NCBI GenBank assembly: GCA_943787225.1
Contig: CALSLP010000002.1
Location: 338,648-402,647, forward strand
Origin: an uncultured Alphaproteobacteria bacterium
GTDB lineage: Bacteria; Pseudomonadota; Alphaproteobacteria; MPNO01; UBA2964
Direction of reading: 5' to 3'
DNA: 64,000 bases
In this document: positions 1 to 9,163 of the stretch, piece after piece
Position numbering within the stretch: position 1 is the first letter of the stretch
Layout: every line of letters starts with the position of its first letter
Made by a program: the position numbers and the translations under genes
The notes under the pieces: generated by a model
Told to the model about the DNA's origin: nothing
What the model saw: only the letters and a program-made list of their open reading frames with translations
The model's database searches: none

Positions 1-1428
1 GATAGCTCGCCCTGGCGACGTTCGGTATGAACCCGTGTTTCAAACTCATAGAATGCGATCTGCCTGACCACCGTATTGAGCATATCCTCAACCTTGCCCG
101 CCAGCATGGCCTTGCGCCGCGCAGGATTCTTTCTCTCCTGCCAGCAGGGACCGGAAAGTCAGCATCTCGCCAAACACCGACGCGGTCTCCGCCAGCGTAA
201 GCGGCGTGTCGCATTTAAGGTGTCCCTGCGGTCCGGCCAGCACCTGGTGACAACCATGGCCCAGCTCATGGGCAAGCGTCATGACATCGCGCGGACGGCC
301 CATATAGTTGACCAGCAGATAAGGATGCGCCGAGGGCACCGTCGGATGGGCGAAGGCACCACCCGCCTTACCAGGGCGCGGCGCGGCATCAATCCACGGC
401 TTGTCGAAAAACTGTTTACCGACTTTGGCGAGGTCCGGTGAAAACTGGCCATAGGCATCCAGCACCAGCGATTTTGCGGTATCCCATGGAATCTCCTTGC
501 CACCTGCATCGGGCAGCGGCGCATTGCGATCCCAGTAATCGAGCTTACGCTTGCCAAACCAGCGCGCCTTTAATTTGTAATAGCGATGCGACAGATCGGG
601 ATAGGATTTCCGTACTGCCGCCGACAGGCGCATCAACCACCTCATCCTCAACATGGTTGGCAAGATTGCGCGATGATTGCGGCCGCGCATAGTTGCGCCA
701 GCGATCATCAATTTCCTTGTCCTTGGCCAGCGTGTTGGTGATCAGGCTGAACAGCTGAATATGCTCACCAAACGTCTTGCCCAAAGCTTTGGCGGCCTTT
801 TTGCGCACGCCCCTTTTGTATCGGACAGGCTGTGCAGGACCTCTTCAGTGGTCCTTTGCTTGCCATCCATATCGATCCGCATGCGCGCCATGGTCTCATC
901 AAACAGACGATTCCACGCCGCACGGCCAGCGACATGTTTGTCATGCAGAAGCCGTTCGGTCTCTTCATCCAGCTGATGCGGGCGAAAGACCCGGACATCG
1001 CGTATCCACGAGGCATAATGAGCCAGCGCCGGAGCCTTGAGCTTTTTCTTGAGCGCTGCATCGCTGAGCTGATTGATCTCCAGCGTAAAGAACACCAGAT
1101 GCGCCGCATATCGCGTCACCGCTTCCTGCGTCGTCTGATAGAACCGCCCGATCTCCGGGTCCGCGACATCGGCGGCATGGACGAGCTGCGCATAGCTCAT
1201 GATCCGTCGACAGATATCTCGTCGATCTTTCTCATAAGACTTTACGGCAGCGCCCAGCGCATTGCCCGACAGCTTGCCAATCTTGCCGAAATGTTTCTTG
1301 TGAAAGGCAGCAGAGTCCTTCTTGGCCTTCGCCAAATCTTTCTTGAGCGCCGCACTATTGGGGCCGGGATAGAGATCCTTGAGATCCCAGGTCGGAAGTT
1401 GTTGTTTCTTTTGTCGTGCAGCTGCCAT
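1..1428 (-). pseudogene. pepF: oligoendopeptidase F (M3 family), frameshifted and cut by the window edge
   Basis: Encodes a cytoplasmic zinc oligopeptidase of the M3/PepF family that degrades short peptides. The N-terminal part starts at the ATG ending at 1428. The HELGH zinc motif is encoded at 256-270, followed by the family's downstream helical region. The gene is not one open frame: it shifts near 815 (one base missing next to a run of four C on the + strand), near 625 (one base extra) and near 120 (one base extra in an A run). The protein sequence continues cleanly in the next frame after each shift, so the homologous sequence is intact apart from three one-base lesions. The C-terminus lies beyond position 1. 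It is either a recent pseudogene or a gene with consensus errors. Family assignment is confident; functional state is uncertain. Confidence 0.85.
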
Positions 1429-1576
1429 TGGGTACTCCTTGTTTCCTCTAACGATATAAGGCGCGCCTTAACGGAAACCAACCGATGAATGAAGAAGCCG
1501 GTGACATATTTATCTTCATAAGCGATCCTTAGCGCGACCAGATTAATTAAACCAAACGTTTCCCGGAGTTATAAAG

Positions 1577-2500
1577 ATGCGCATTGCCGCCGTAGACCTC
1601 GTCAGCAACACCTGTTTCCCGGCCCTCGCCGCCTATGAGCTTGGTTATTTCAAAGCCGAGGGAGTTGATGTCGAGATTGAGCTGGTCTCAGCAATCGGCT
1701 CGACCAAAGCCCTAAAGAACGGTGAAGCAGATGCGATGATCGCGGGCTCAGTGTTCGATGCGCTAACCGAGTTTAAGGACTGGCAAGGCGCCAAAATATG
1801 CGTCGCGCTGTCTCAAGGAACACCATGGGTACTAACAGTCCGGGCCGATTTGCCAGCAGAGCGTGGCGATGTGCGGGCTTTGCGCGGACTGACTTTCACC
1901 GCAGCGGAAGGCCCCGACCTTGCCTTTAAACAAATGCTCCGGAGCGGCGGTCTCGACCCCGAGAATGATCTCAGCATCATCGACTTGCCGGGCGCCAAAG
2001 AACGCGATGTGTCCTTCGGCGTGTTCGCCGCAGAAGCTCTGACCGAAGGCAAAATCGACGGTTACTGGTCAAACGCCATGGGCGCGGAAACCGCCGTCAG
2101 CCGGGGCGTTGGAAAAATTCATGTAGATGTCAGACGCGGCGATGACCCCGGCGATGTCCGCTTCGCTACCTGCGCCGGGCTGGTCTCGACCGATGATTAT
2201 ATTGCCCGTGAACCAGAAACCGTTGACGCCGCAGTTCGGGCCATCGTCAAAGTCCAAAAGGCACTACAGGCCGACCCCTCGCTGGCCCGCAAGGTCGGTG
2301 AAGGATTGTTCCCACCGGAAGCCGCCAACCTGATCGCCACCATCGTCGAACGCGATGCGCCGTTCTATGACCCCGCAATGCCGGAAGAAACGGTAAGCCG
2401 CATGAACGCCTTCGCCCAATCCGTCGGCCAGCTCAGCGGCCCCGTGCCTTATGAGCAGGTTATCGCGGCACGCTGCGTGAAACTGTGGAAAAATTCATGA
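1577..2500 (+). CDS. NMT1/THI5-like ABC-type substrate-binding protein
   Basis: A 307-residue protein of the NMT1/THI5/SsuA periplasmic-binding fold. It has the typical opening (AYELGYFKAEGVDVE) and a two-lobed layout, and would be expected to bind a small organic ligand for an ABC importer. The ATG at 1577 begins directly with the first beta strand (MRIAAVDLVS), so no signal peptide is visible; either the protein is cytosolic, as for a ligand sensor or enzyme-associated binder, or export is not classical. No permease or ATPase gene is adjacent. Its stop codon overlaps the start of the next gene (ATGA), pointing to translational coupling with a FAS1-like dehydratase, which suggests a metabolic rather than purely transport role. 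The ligand is unknown. Confidence 0.75.
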   Translation: MRIAAVDLVSNTCFPALAAYELGYFKAEGVDVEIELVSAIGSTKALKNGEADAMIAGSVFDALTEFKDWQGAKICVALSQGTPWVLTVRADLPAERGDVRALRGLTFTAAEGPDLAFKQMLRSGGLDPENDLSIIDLPGAKERDVSFGVFAAEALTEGKIDGYWSNAMGAETAVSRGVGKIHVDVRRGDDPGDVRFATCAGLVSTDDYIAREPETVDAAVRAIVKVQKALQADPSLARKVGEGLFPPEAANLIATIVERDAPFYDPAMPEETVSRMNAFAQSVGQLSGPVPYEQVIAARCVKLWKNS

Positions 2501-3345
2501 CTGATAATCTCGACGATCTGCAACAATTTGTTGGCAACAGCGAGACATCGGAAGATGTGATCACGGCCTCACAAATTGGCCGGCTAGCGGTCACGCTCAA
2601 CGTAGATCATCCTGCCCCCGACAAAGGCGATGCGGTTCCACCCGGCTGGCACGGTGTGTTCTTTCCGGGTCTTGTTCCATACGAGCGGCTGCGATCCGAT
2701 GGCCAACCATCCGGCGGCGGTGTCGCCCCACCCGTGCCCTTGCCAAGACGCCGCCTGGTCGGCGTGCGGGGGGAGTATCTCGATGCGTTACGTGTCGGCG
2801 ACGACGTCACCAAATTAACCGAGGTCGCGGAAATAAGGATTAAAAATTTTGGTGCCGGGCCCACCGCCCGAGTCACTGTTCGTGAAACGATTAGTTCGTC
2901 CCGCGGGATCGCCGTCATTGATGAGCGCGATGTGCTGTTTTTTGGCGAAGGCGGCCCCGGCGATATTGATAAGCCGTTCTCGCCGCCGTCTACACCCGCC
3001 TGGCAACGGACCTATGAGTCTGACCCGGTGATGATCTTTCGTCTGTCGGCTGTGCGCTTCAATCCTCATCGCGTTCACTACGATCGCGACTACACGACAA
3101 AGGAAGAAGGTTATCCCGGTCTTCTCGTCCCGGTAACGTTGGTTTCTTTCCTGATGATGGAGATGTGCCGCGCCGAAGTCCCTGACCGCCCCCTGACAGC
3201 TTTCAGCTATCAGTCGGAGAAACCGGTTTTCGACCTCGGGCCCTACAAAATTTTTGGTGCCCCGGAAGGTGACACCATTTCGATGTGGACCACTGATTAC
3301 CTGGACGACCTCGCTGTTACTGCGACGGCGACGTTAGGCAGCTAA
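2497..3345 (+). CDS. FAS1-like / MaoC-type dehydratase (mesaconyl-C4-CoA hydratase-like)
   Basis: A protein of about 282 residues resembling the FAS1-like dehydratase group (HTD2 / mesaconyl-C4-CoA or itaconyl-CoA hydratase-like hot-dog proteins), which hydrate or dehydrate acyl thioesters. The N-terminal half has the typical ITASQIGRLAVTLN segment, a PPGWHGVFF stretch and a PPVPLPRRR loop; the C-terminal half has FRLSAVRFNPHRVHYDRDY, which fits the second hot-dog unit. The ATG at 2497 is chosen over an in-frame GTG at 2485 because it makes an ATGA overlap with the preceding gene. The two genes form a small unit whose substrate is unknown. The family call is by recognisable segments; exact substrate is not inferable. 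Confidence 0.7.
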   Translation: MTDNLDDLQQFVGNSETSEDVITASQIGRLAVTLNVDHPAPDKGDAVPPGWHGVFFPGLVPYERLRSDGQPSGGGVAPPVPLPRRRLVGVRGEYLDALRVGDDVTKLTEVAEIRIKNFGAGPTARVTVRETISSSRGIAVIDERDVLFFGEGGPGDIDKPFSPPSTPAWQRTYESDPVMIFRLSAVRFNPHRVHYDRDYTTKEEGYPGLLVPVTLVSFLMMEMCRAEVPDRPLTAFSYQSEKPVFDLGPYKIFGAPEGDTISMWTTDYLDDLAVTATATLGS

Positions 3346-3354
3346 TCAATCGCT

Positions 3355-3744
3355 TTACCGCCTTTTAAAGGTCGCCGCAATTTTCGATTGCAATGTCGCT
3401 GCGGTAAAAGGCTTGACGATATAATTGCTGACACCGGATTCTTTGGCGGCAACGATGTTGTCCACTTTCGATTCTGCGGTGATCATAATGAAGGGAATGT
3501 CGCACAAATCTTTGTCGGCCCGCACGTGTTTGAGCAGCGAAAGTCCTGAAACGCGCTCCATGTTCCAGTCTGAAATTATCAGGCTATAACGGTGCAGACG
3601 AAGTTGTGCGATAGCATGGTCGCCATCTGACGCTGTATCTATATTTGTGAAGTGCAGCTGCCCCAATAAATTCTTGATGATACGCGTCATCGTGATCTGG
3701 TCATCAACAACCAGGATTTTCATATCTAAATCAATGTTACTCAT
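3355..3744 (-). CDS. single-domain response regulator (CheY-like receiver)
   Basis: A stand-alone receiver domain of about 129 residues with no output domain. Visible signature residues are the acidic pocket (KILVVDDQ), the phospho-acceptor Asp in LIISDWNM, the conserved Thr/Ser region (IMITAES) and the Lys of YIVKPF. Such proteins act by binding partners, such as the flagellar motor or a sensor kinase, when phosphorylated. The ATG at 3744 is preferred over an upstream in-frame TTG at 3771. It is convergent with the dehydratase gene (gap of 9 bases) and lies just downstream of the nucleotidyl cyclase gene on the same strand, 142 bases away, so a shared signalling role is possible but unproven. 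Confidence 0.9.
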   Translation of the reverse strand: MSNIDLDMKILVVDDQITMTRIIKNLLGQLHFTNIDTASDGDHAIAQLRLHRYSLIISDWNMERVSGLSLLKHVRADKDLCDIPFIMITAESKVDNIVAAKESGVSNYIVKPFTAATLQSKIAATFKRR

Positions 3745-3886
3745 AGCGGCTGGGATCTCATTGAACGACAAGACAAAACAGCATCTTTTTACCCGACACT
3801 ACTTATGAAAGTATTAAGGTTAAATCGAATGCTCGTTTTGAGAGCATCCCGGAAAATTCGACTCCGACATGCTCTCAAGACCTAAA

Positions 3887-6553
3887 TTAGTCGTTCAAAT
3901 AAGCCTTTGCCCTGCCCTTTGACTTGGTGACTCCAAAGGCCCGCTCGGCTGCAGCCTTATTGCCAATCGGGGCAAATGCGCTCCAATGGTAGGTCTGCTG
4001 GGTCTGCTTCAGACCGCGGCGTTCCGGCCAGGCATACATCATCGGATAGCCGCCGAACTTGCGGGACAGCACTTCGATATTCTGTTTGGCTCCTGAGCCC
4101 TTATCGTTCCAGGTGTATTTAACCTGCGACTTGCTCAAGGGACTATAGGTTCCCATACCCGGGCCAGATTTGAGGCACGCCACCCGATCACGCCACGGGG
4201 CGAGATTAGAGGTATTATTGGCGACGAAGCCAATCGCGACATAGCCCGGCTTACAGCGCGGTAACCAGACCGAGCCATCGGAGTCAGCACCGGAGCAACG
4301 ATCCGACCAGATCAGCTCGTAATCGACGGGATAGTCCCACCATTTGCCACGACCTTTTGCGGCGTTGCAAATCTGCTTCATCTTTGGCGCAGCATGGCCT
4401 GACTGGCCCATGTCACCGAGACTGATACAGCCGGGGGATAGTTCAGAGCGCCAGAAGGAGCCGTCAGAATCCGCACCAGAGCCCTTGTCATTCCAGACAA
4501 GCAAGGCGCGGGCGTCGCGCAGCTTTGCCTCTGTATAAAGCGGTGACAGGGTTTGAAGGCCATTCTCTGCCGCCTCGAATTCGGCTTCCAGCCCCTGAAG
4601 CACCATCGCCAATACCTTGTTAATGGTGCGCTTCTCTGCTGGGCTGACCGGCCGTTTTTTACCAAGAGCATCCAGCATATAACCCTGTGCATGTTTTTTA
4701 AACGCATCCTTCAGGGCGGCTTTAGCCATATATTTTGCAGCACCCGCTGGCGTGTACTTAAGGACTTCGCCCTTCAGTTTAAGAGTCCTTAGCGTATATC
4801 TTGCCTGAATCTTTGTAGCAACAAGCATCGGGTCCTCGCTCCAGTCCGTCTCGACAATTGGGCCCAGAAGGTAGTCTTTCATGGGATGATTATCGTAGAA
4901 AGCTACTGCTACTCCCTTGAAGCTACCCTTCAATATTTCGGAGCCAACATCTTTGGACATTTTTACAAACTTTTTGCCATCACCGAGGATAGCCTGTCCC
5001 CAACCGCGATAACCAGTTTCCCTCAAGTCCGCCACAGTCTTACCGATGCTCTGCATCTCTTTCACCGGGATTTTCTGCATCACCGCGCCGAGAAATGATT
5101 CATGAGAATAAATCCCACCAGCACCGAACGACGCCATGTTGGTAACGATTTTGTCAAAATTCCCGCTTGCGACACCCTTTGCAAGACCGGCAACGCTAGA
5201 GGTCATCTTGTTAAAACGGCCTTTCGCATAATCTGACAGGAACGTCCAAGGGTTGGCTTTGGAGCAAGACCCCGCTCCAGGCACAGACCCGTCGCGCTTC
5301 GGAAAGGTTTGCGAAATCTGATTGATGCCCGAATGGCGAATAACAATTGGATAGCCAAGAGGGTCGACATCAAAACGCATCGCGTTCGAGGTTATTGTCT
5401 CATACCCGATCCGGTTAGGGTTCCGGGCATCACCCGTTTTTGGGCGCTGCAATTTCAATGCCGGGCTGAGGAAGTAAGGTTTCCCTTCGTCATTTATGTG
5501 CACATCAAGAGCTTCATGCCGGAAGCCTTTCCAGCCATCGGTCCGGTTATAAAAGATCACTGAATTATCTGAACCGGTCAGCCACCAGCGCTTAGAATAA
5601 GGGTCCGCAGAAATGCGCATGGGCTGCACACCGATGCTGTTTCCCCGGCCATTCCCATAGACCCAGATACGGGTTGCGGGCGTGCTGAGATGAATACGCA
5701 AGACCCGCCATTTGGCATTATTCCGGTTCTGCGCCGGCTGGTGATAAATCTTGCCATTATACTGATCGCCGGCAATAAGCTGACGGTTGTGCCGCACATC
5801 GGTTATCGTAAAGACATCATTTCCAACGCCCTTAAAACGCCACATCGCATTGGTTTTCTTCCGCCAGCTGGCGTTATTGGGCTTGGCGTGAATACGCCCG
5901 TCATAACCGTCACCAGCGACAAATATATAGCGGTTATCTTTGGAAATCAGCCAGTAGGTGCAAGCTCTCGGTGCCCATCGCCTTTTTCCAGCGGGCGGCT
6001 TCACCGATGTAGATACAACCACCCCTTTTGGAAGTACCCGAAAAACCCGAACCGGCCGCGCTATATTCTTGACGGCGACTTCCCCTAGATCTTCAAGGCC
6101 ATACTCCAGCTTGTCGCGTATCTGATCCCGCGCAGATCGGGAAATACAAATCCCGCCGGGCTCAGCGAGGCCTTCCAGCCGGGCGGCAACATTAACACCA
6201 TCGCCAAACACGTCATCATCCTGAACGATAACGTCGCCGATATTGATACCAATACGGAAGACAATATTGCCGTTTTGATCAGCGTCTGCGTTTCGAACGG
6301 CCATTCCTTCTTGCCACGCGACAGCGCAATGCACCGCATCAACCACGCTGGCGAATTCGACTAAAAGGCCATCGCCCATCTTCTTAACGATTCGACCTTT
6401 GTGATCGGCAATAAGAGATTCGATGAATTCAGCAAGATGCGCATTCAGGGTACTGAGCGTGCCCTCCTCATCGGCGCCCATCAGACGGGAATACCCGACG
6501 ACATCGGCGGCAAGTATCGCTACCAAGCGCCGCTCTGTGCGTTCTAGGGCCAC
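3887..6553 (-). CDS. class III adenylate/guanylate cyclase with beta-trefoil-like and Vps62-like C-terminal region
   Basis: About 888 residues. Residues ~8-180 form a class III cyclase homology domain: metal-binding Asp in AILAADVVGYSRLM and in KKMGDGLLVEF, and the transition-state Asn/Arg in FGDGVNVAARLE. This indicates synthesis of a cyclic nucleotide (cAMP more likely than cGMP). Residues ~195-310 carry tandem W-rich, N/G-rich units (e.g. IFVAGDGYDGRIH, LIAGDQYNGKIY) like a ricin-type beta-trefoil. The middle is helical without a clear membrane span. The C-terminus (~685-830) has three copies of a W-(N/S)-D-x2-SGA motif with PGYVAIG-type segments, resembling the Vps62/DUF946 fold. The start is the GTG at 6553, which has AGGAG five bases upstream; an earlier TTG at 6577 has no such site. 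The cyclase call is confident; the tail domains are by resemblance. Confidence 0.85.
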   Translation of the reverse strand: MALERTERRLVAILAADVVGYSRLMGADEEGTLSTLNAHLAEFIESLIADHKGRIVKKMGDGLLVEFASVVDAVHCAVAWQEGMAVRNADADQNGNIVFRIGINIGDVIVQDDDVFGDGVNVAARLEGLAEPGGICISRSARDQIRDKLEYGLEDLGEVAVKNIARPVRVFRVLPKGVVVSTSVKPPAGKRRWAPRACTYWLISKDNRYIFVAGDGYDGRIHAKPNNASWRKKTNAMWRFKGVGNDVFTITDVRHNRQLIAGDQYNGKIYHQPAQNRNNAKWRVLRIHLSTPATRIWVYGNGRGNSIGVQPMRISADPYSKRWWLTGSDNSVIFYNRTDGWKGFRHEALDVHINDEGKPYFLSPALKLQRPKTGDARNPNRIGYETITSNAMRFDVDPLGYPIVIRHSGINQISQTFPKRDGSVPGAGSCSKANPWTFLSDYAKGRFNKMTSSVAGLAKGVASGNFDKIVTNMASFGAGGIYSHESFLGAVMQKIPVKEMQSIGKTVADLRETGYRGWGQAILGDGKKFVKMSKDVGSEILKGSFKGVAVAFYDNHPMKDYLLGPIVETDWSEDPMLVATKIQARYTLRTLKLKGEVLKYTPAGAAKYMAKAALKDAFKKHAQGYMLDALGKKRPVSPAEKRTINKVLAMVLQGLEAEFEAAENGLQTLSPLYTEAKLRDARALLVWNDKGSGADSDGSFWRSELSPGCISLGDMGQSGHAAPKMKQICNAAKGRGKWWDYPVDYELIWSDRCSGADSDGSVWLPRCKPGYVAIGFVANNTSNLAPWRDRVACLKSGPGMGTYSPLSKSQVKYTWNDKGSGAKQNIEVLSRKFGGYPMMYAWPERRGLKQTQQTYHWSAFAPIGNKAAAERAFGVTKSKGRAKAYLND

Positions 6554-6746
6554 GGGAACTCCTGAATTCTCTATCAACAGGCATCATTTGTATCAGCCTG
6601 ATAGCGCTTAATCGAGACTGAATAACCATCACCTCGCTCCACGCAATCAACCTCAACACCCGTTTGTGATCTGCCATCGGGTTATTCGAATACGCGTCTA
6701 AATACTGTATGCTTCGCTGCATAATCGAATTTGGATTTAGGACGCG

Positions 6747-8540
6747 ATGACAAAACAAACACAAAACTTGGTCTCTCTCTTTTTCGACCAGGCCCTGCGG
6801 AAAGGCGATGCGCCGTTTCTGTGGCGCAAGCAGGATGGTGCGTGGCAGTCGGTAAGCTGGGCGGAGGCCGCGATACAAATTGGCTCACTGGCGGAAGCAC
6901 TGCAAAAGCTCGGCATTCAACCCGGTGACCGGGTCGGGCTGGTATCGGAAAGTCGTCCAGAATGGCCGATTGCCGATCTCGCGATCATGGCGGCACGTGC
7001 CATTTCAGTTCCCGCCTATATCACCAACGGTATCGCCGACCATCGCCACGTGCTGGAAGATTCCGGTGCCAGTGCAGTTATCATTTCGACCGCCGCCCTG
7101 GCCGAGAAAGTTTTGCCCGCCGCGCAGGAAGCGGGCTGTGTCAAATTCGCCATCACGATGGAGGCCGTGAGCGACGATAAATCAGCGGGCGTCGCGACAC
7201 ATCTATGGGACAATGTCATCGCCGATGCCGAAGACAACGCCACTCAAACATTGGAAGCGGCGATCCCTGGGATTGCCCGTGAGGAGACAGCCTGTCTGAT
7301 CTATACGTCCGGCACCGGCGGCACCCCCAAGGGGGTGATGCTGAGCCATGGCGCGATCCTCAGCAACTGCGCCGGCTCCACGGAAATGTTGAAGGAGATG
7401 GGATTGGATGACGAGGTGTTTCTGTCCTTCCTGCCTTTGTCCCATTCCTACGAACACACGGCGGGACAGTTCTTTCCAATCATGCTCGGCGCACAAATCT
7501 ATTACGCCGAAGGCATCGACAAGCTCGCCCAGAACATGGCGGAAGTTCATCCAACTCTGATGACCGCCGTGCCGAGACTTTACGAAGTGATGCATGACCG
7601 CATAAGGCGTGGCGTGAAACAGGCCGGCGGCTTGTCAGAAAAACTTTTTGAGAAAACCGTCGCGCTTGGCCGCAAACAATATGAAAACGCCGGAAGTCTC
7701 GGACCGATCGACGGACTGCAAAACGCGGTTCTGACGAAGCTCGTTCGGTCAAAGGTCCAGCAACGGTTCGGCGGACGACTCAAAGCACTGGTCTCGGGCG
7801 GTGCGCCGCTCAACTATGACATTGGCATCTTCTTTACCGCGCTCGGTGTGCGCCTGCTGCAGGGCTATGGCCAGACCGAAAGCGCACCGGTGATCAGCTG
7901 CAACCCACCCTCGCATAACCGGATTGAAACCGTTGGCCAGATTATGGCCGATGTCGAATGCAAGATTGCCGATGATGGTGAGATTGTCGTGCGCGGCGAG
8001 CTGGTCATGCAGGGCTATTGGAACAATCCGGATGCCACCGCAGAAGCGATCAAAGATGGCTGGCTGCATACCGGTGATATTGGCGAGTTCGACCCCGACG
8101 GGCACTTGCGCATCACCGATCGCAAGAAAGACATCATCGTCAATTCGGGGGGCGACAATATTGCGCCGCAACGGATCGAGGGCATGCTGACGGCGCAGAC
8201 GGAAATCGGTCAGGCCATGGTCTATGGCGACAAGCGACCAAACCTCGTCGCCCTGATCATCCCCGACGCGGATTTCGTCGCCAGCTGGGCAAAAGAACAA
8301 GGTCTCGACAGTAAAGCCCTTGACGCCGCCATCGATCACCCCAACTTCAAATCAGTGATGAGCGAGGCGGTTGACCGGGTAAACGGTGACCTTTCTGTAA
8401 TCGAGAGGGTGAGGCGCTTTACCTTAGCGGCGGAAGCCTTCACGATTGATAATGCGATGATGACACCGACTCTTAAGATTAGGCGGCATGTTATCCGCGA
8501 AAAATATGGCGAAACACTGGAGGCACTTTATGGGCGCTAA
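6747..8540 (+). CDS. AMP-dependent long-chain fatty acid--CoA ligase
   Basis: A 597-residue ANL-superfamily ligase activating a fatty acid to its CoA thioester through an acyl-adenylate. Motifs: the P-loop-like LIYTSGTGGTPKGVMLSHG (~190), the YGQTE(S) adenylate-binding segment (~375), GWLHTGDIGEFD (~440) and the hinge region ITDRKKDIIV with DNIAPQRIE. It resembles the bacterial FadD15/long-chain group. TAGGA precedes the ATG. The following lipoprotein gene overlaps its 3' end by 11 bases, suggesting co-transcription. It may feed beta-oxidation or membrane lipid remodelling; the chain length preferred cannot be read from sequence. Confidence 0.9.
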   Translation: MTKQTQNLVSLFFDQALRKGDAPFLWRKQDGAWQSVSWAEAAIQIGSLAEALQKLGIQPGDRVGLVSESRPEWPIADLAIMAARAISVPAYITNGIADHRHVLEDSGASAVIISTAALAEKVLPAAQEAGCVKFAITMEAVSDDKSAGVATHLWDNVIADAEDNATQTLEAAIPGIAREETACLIYTSGTGGTPKGVMLSHGAILSNCAGSTEMLKEMGLDDEVFLSFLPLSHSYEHTAGQFFPIMLGAQIYYAEGIDKLAQNMAEVHPTLMTAVPRLYEVMHDRIRRGVKQAGGLSEKLFEKTVALGRKQYENAGSLGPIDGLQNAVLTKLVRSKVQQRFGGRLKALVSGGAPLNYDIGIFFTALGVRLLQGYGQTESAPVISCNPPSHNRIETVGQIMADVECKIADDGEIVVRGELVMQGYWNNPDATAEAIKDGWLHTGDIGEFDPDGHLRITDRKKDIIVNSGGDNIAPQRIEGMLTAQTEIGQAMVYGDKRPNLVALIIPDADFVASWAKEQGLDSKALDAAIDHPNFKSVMSEAVDRVNGDLSVIERVRRFTLAAEAFTIDNAMMTPTLKIRRHVIREKYGETLEALYGR

Positions 8541-9117
8541 AATCATGAAACAATTTCAACCGCGCTTGCGGGCGTCAAAGGTCGCGGCGGCGTTCTTAGT
8601 CCTCGGCTTACTGGCGCAAGGCTGTGCCGCAGTGGAAGATCGCCGGTTTGGCCAGGTTGCCACCGACGCCGAAATTCGCCTCGATATCAACAAGCGCGTC
8701 CTGAATGGCAAAAATCAGGATTTGTTTTTTGATCTTAAAACCAATGTTTATGAAGGCCGGGTGATGCTCACCGGCGCCGTTAAATCGGCCACCAACCGCA
8801 CCCGCATTGAAAATCTTGCGAAGGGCATCCCCGGGGTCCGCGCCATCTATAACAATGTACAAATCACAGATGCCGGTGGGTTTCAGAACACTGCCCATGA
8901 CACCTGGATCAAAACCAAAATCAATTCACAGCTGCTGGCGGAGAATGGCGTCAATTCAGCCAATTACCAAACCCGTGTCGTAAATTCAGTCGTTTACATC
9001 ATTGGCCGGGCTCTTTCACAACATGAATTTGGCAAGGTCCTGACCATCGCCAAACGCACTGACCATGTCACAAAGGTCGTGCATCATATCGACGTGCGCC
9101 CGCAGGCAGCGAAGTAA
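8530..9117 (+). CDS. BON-domain lipoprotein
   Basis: About 195 residues with an N-terminal hydrophobic signal ending in a lipobox-like LLAQGC, so probably a lipoprotein facing the periplasm. Two BON domains follow (~40-105 and ~110-180): LDINKRVL...GRVMLTGAV and WIKTKINSQLL...VVYIIGRA. OsmY/DolP-type BON proteins bind phospholipid and guard the outer membrane against stress. The ATG at 8530 is chosen because GGAGG lies about seven bases upstream; earlier in-frame ATGs (8488, 8506) sit deep in the ligase gene. It overlaps the ligase end by 11 bases. The -3 Ala of the lipobox is less common but tolerated. Confidence 0.85.
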   Translation: MGAKIMKQFQPRLRASKVAAAFLVLGLLAQGCAAVEDRRFGQVATDAEIRLDINKRVLNGKNQDLFFDLKTNVYEGRVMLTGAVKSATNRTRIENLAKGIPGVRAIYNNVQITDAGGFQNTAHDTWIKTKINSQLLAENGVNSANYQTRVVNSVVYIIGRALSQHEFGKVLTIAKRTDHVTKVVHHIDVRPQAAK

Positions 9118-9163
9118 ACGTCAGCGAAGTAACATCACACTCTAATATTTCCAGGAAAAAATC

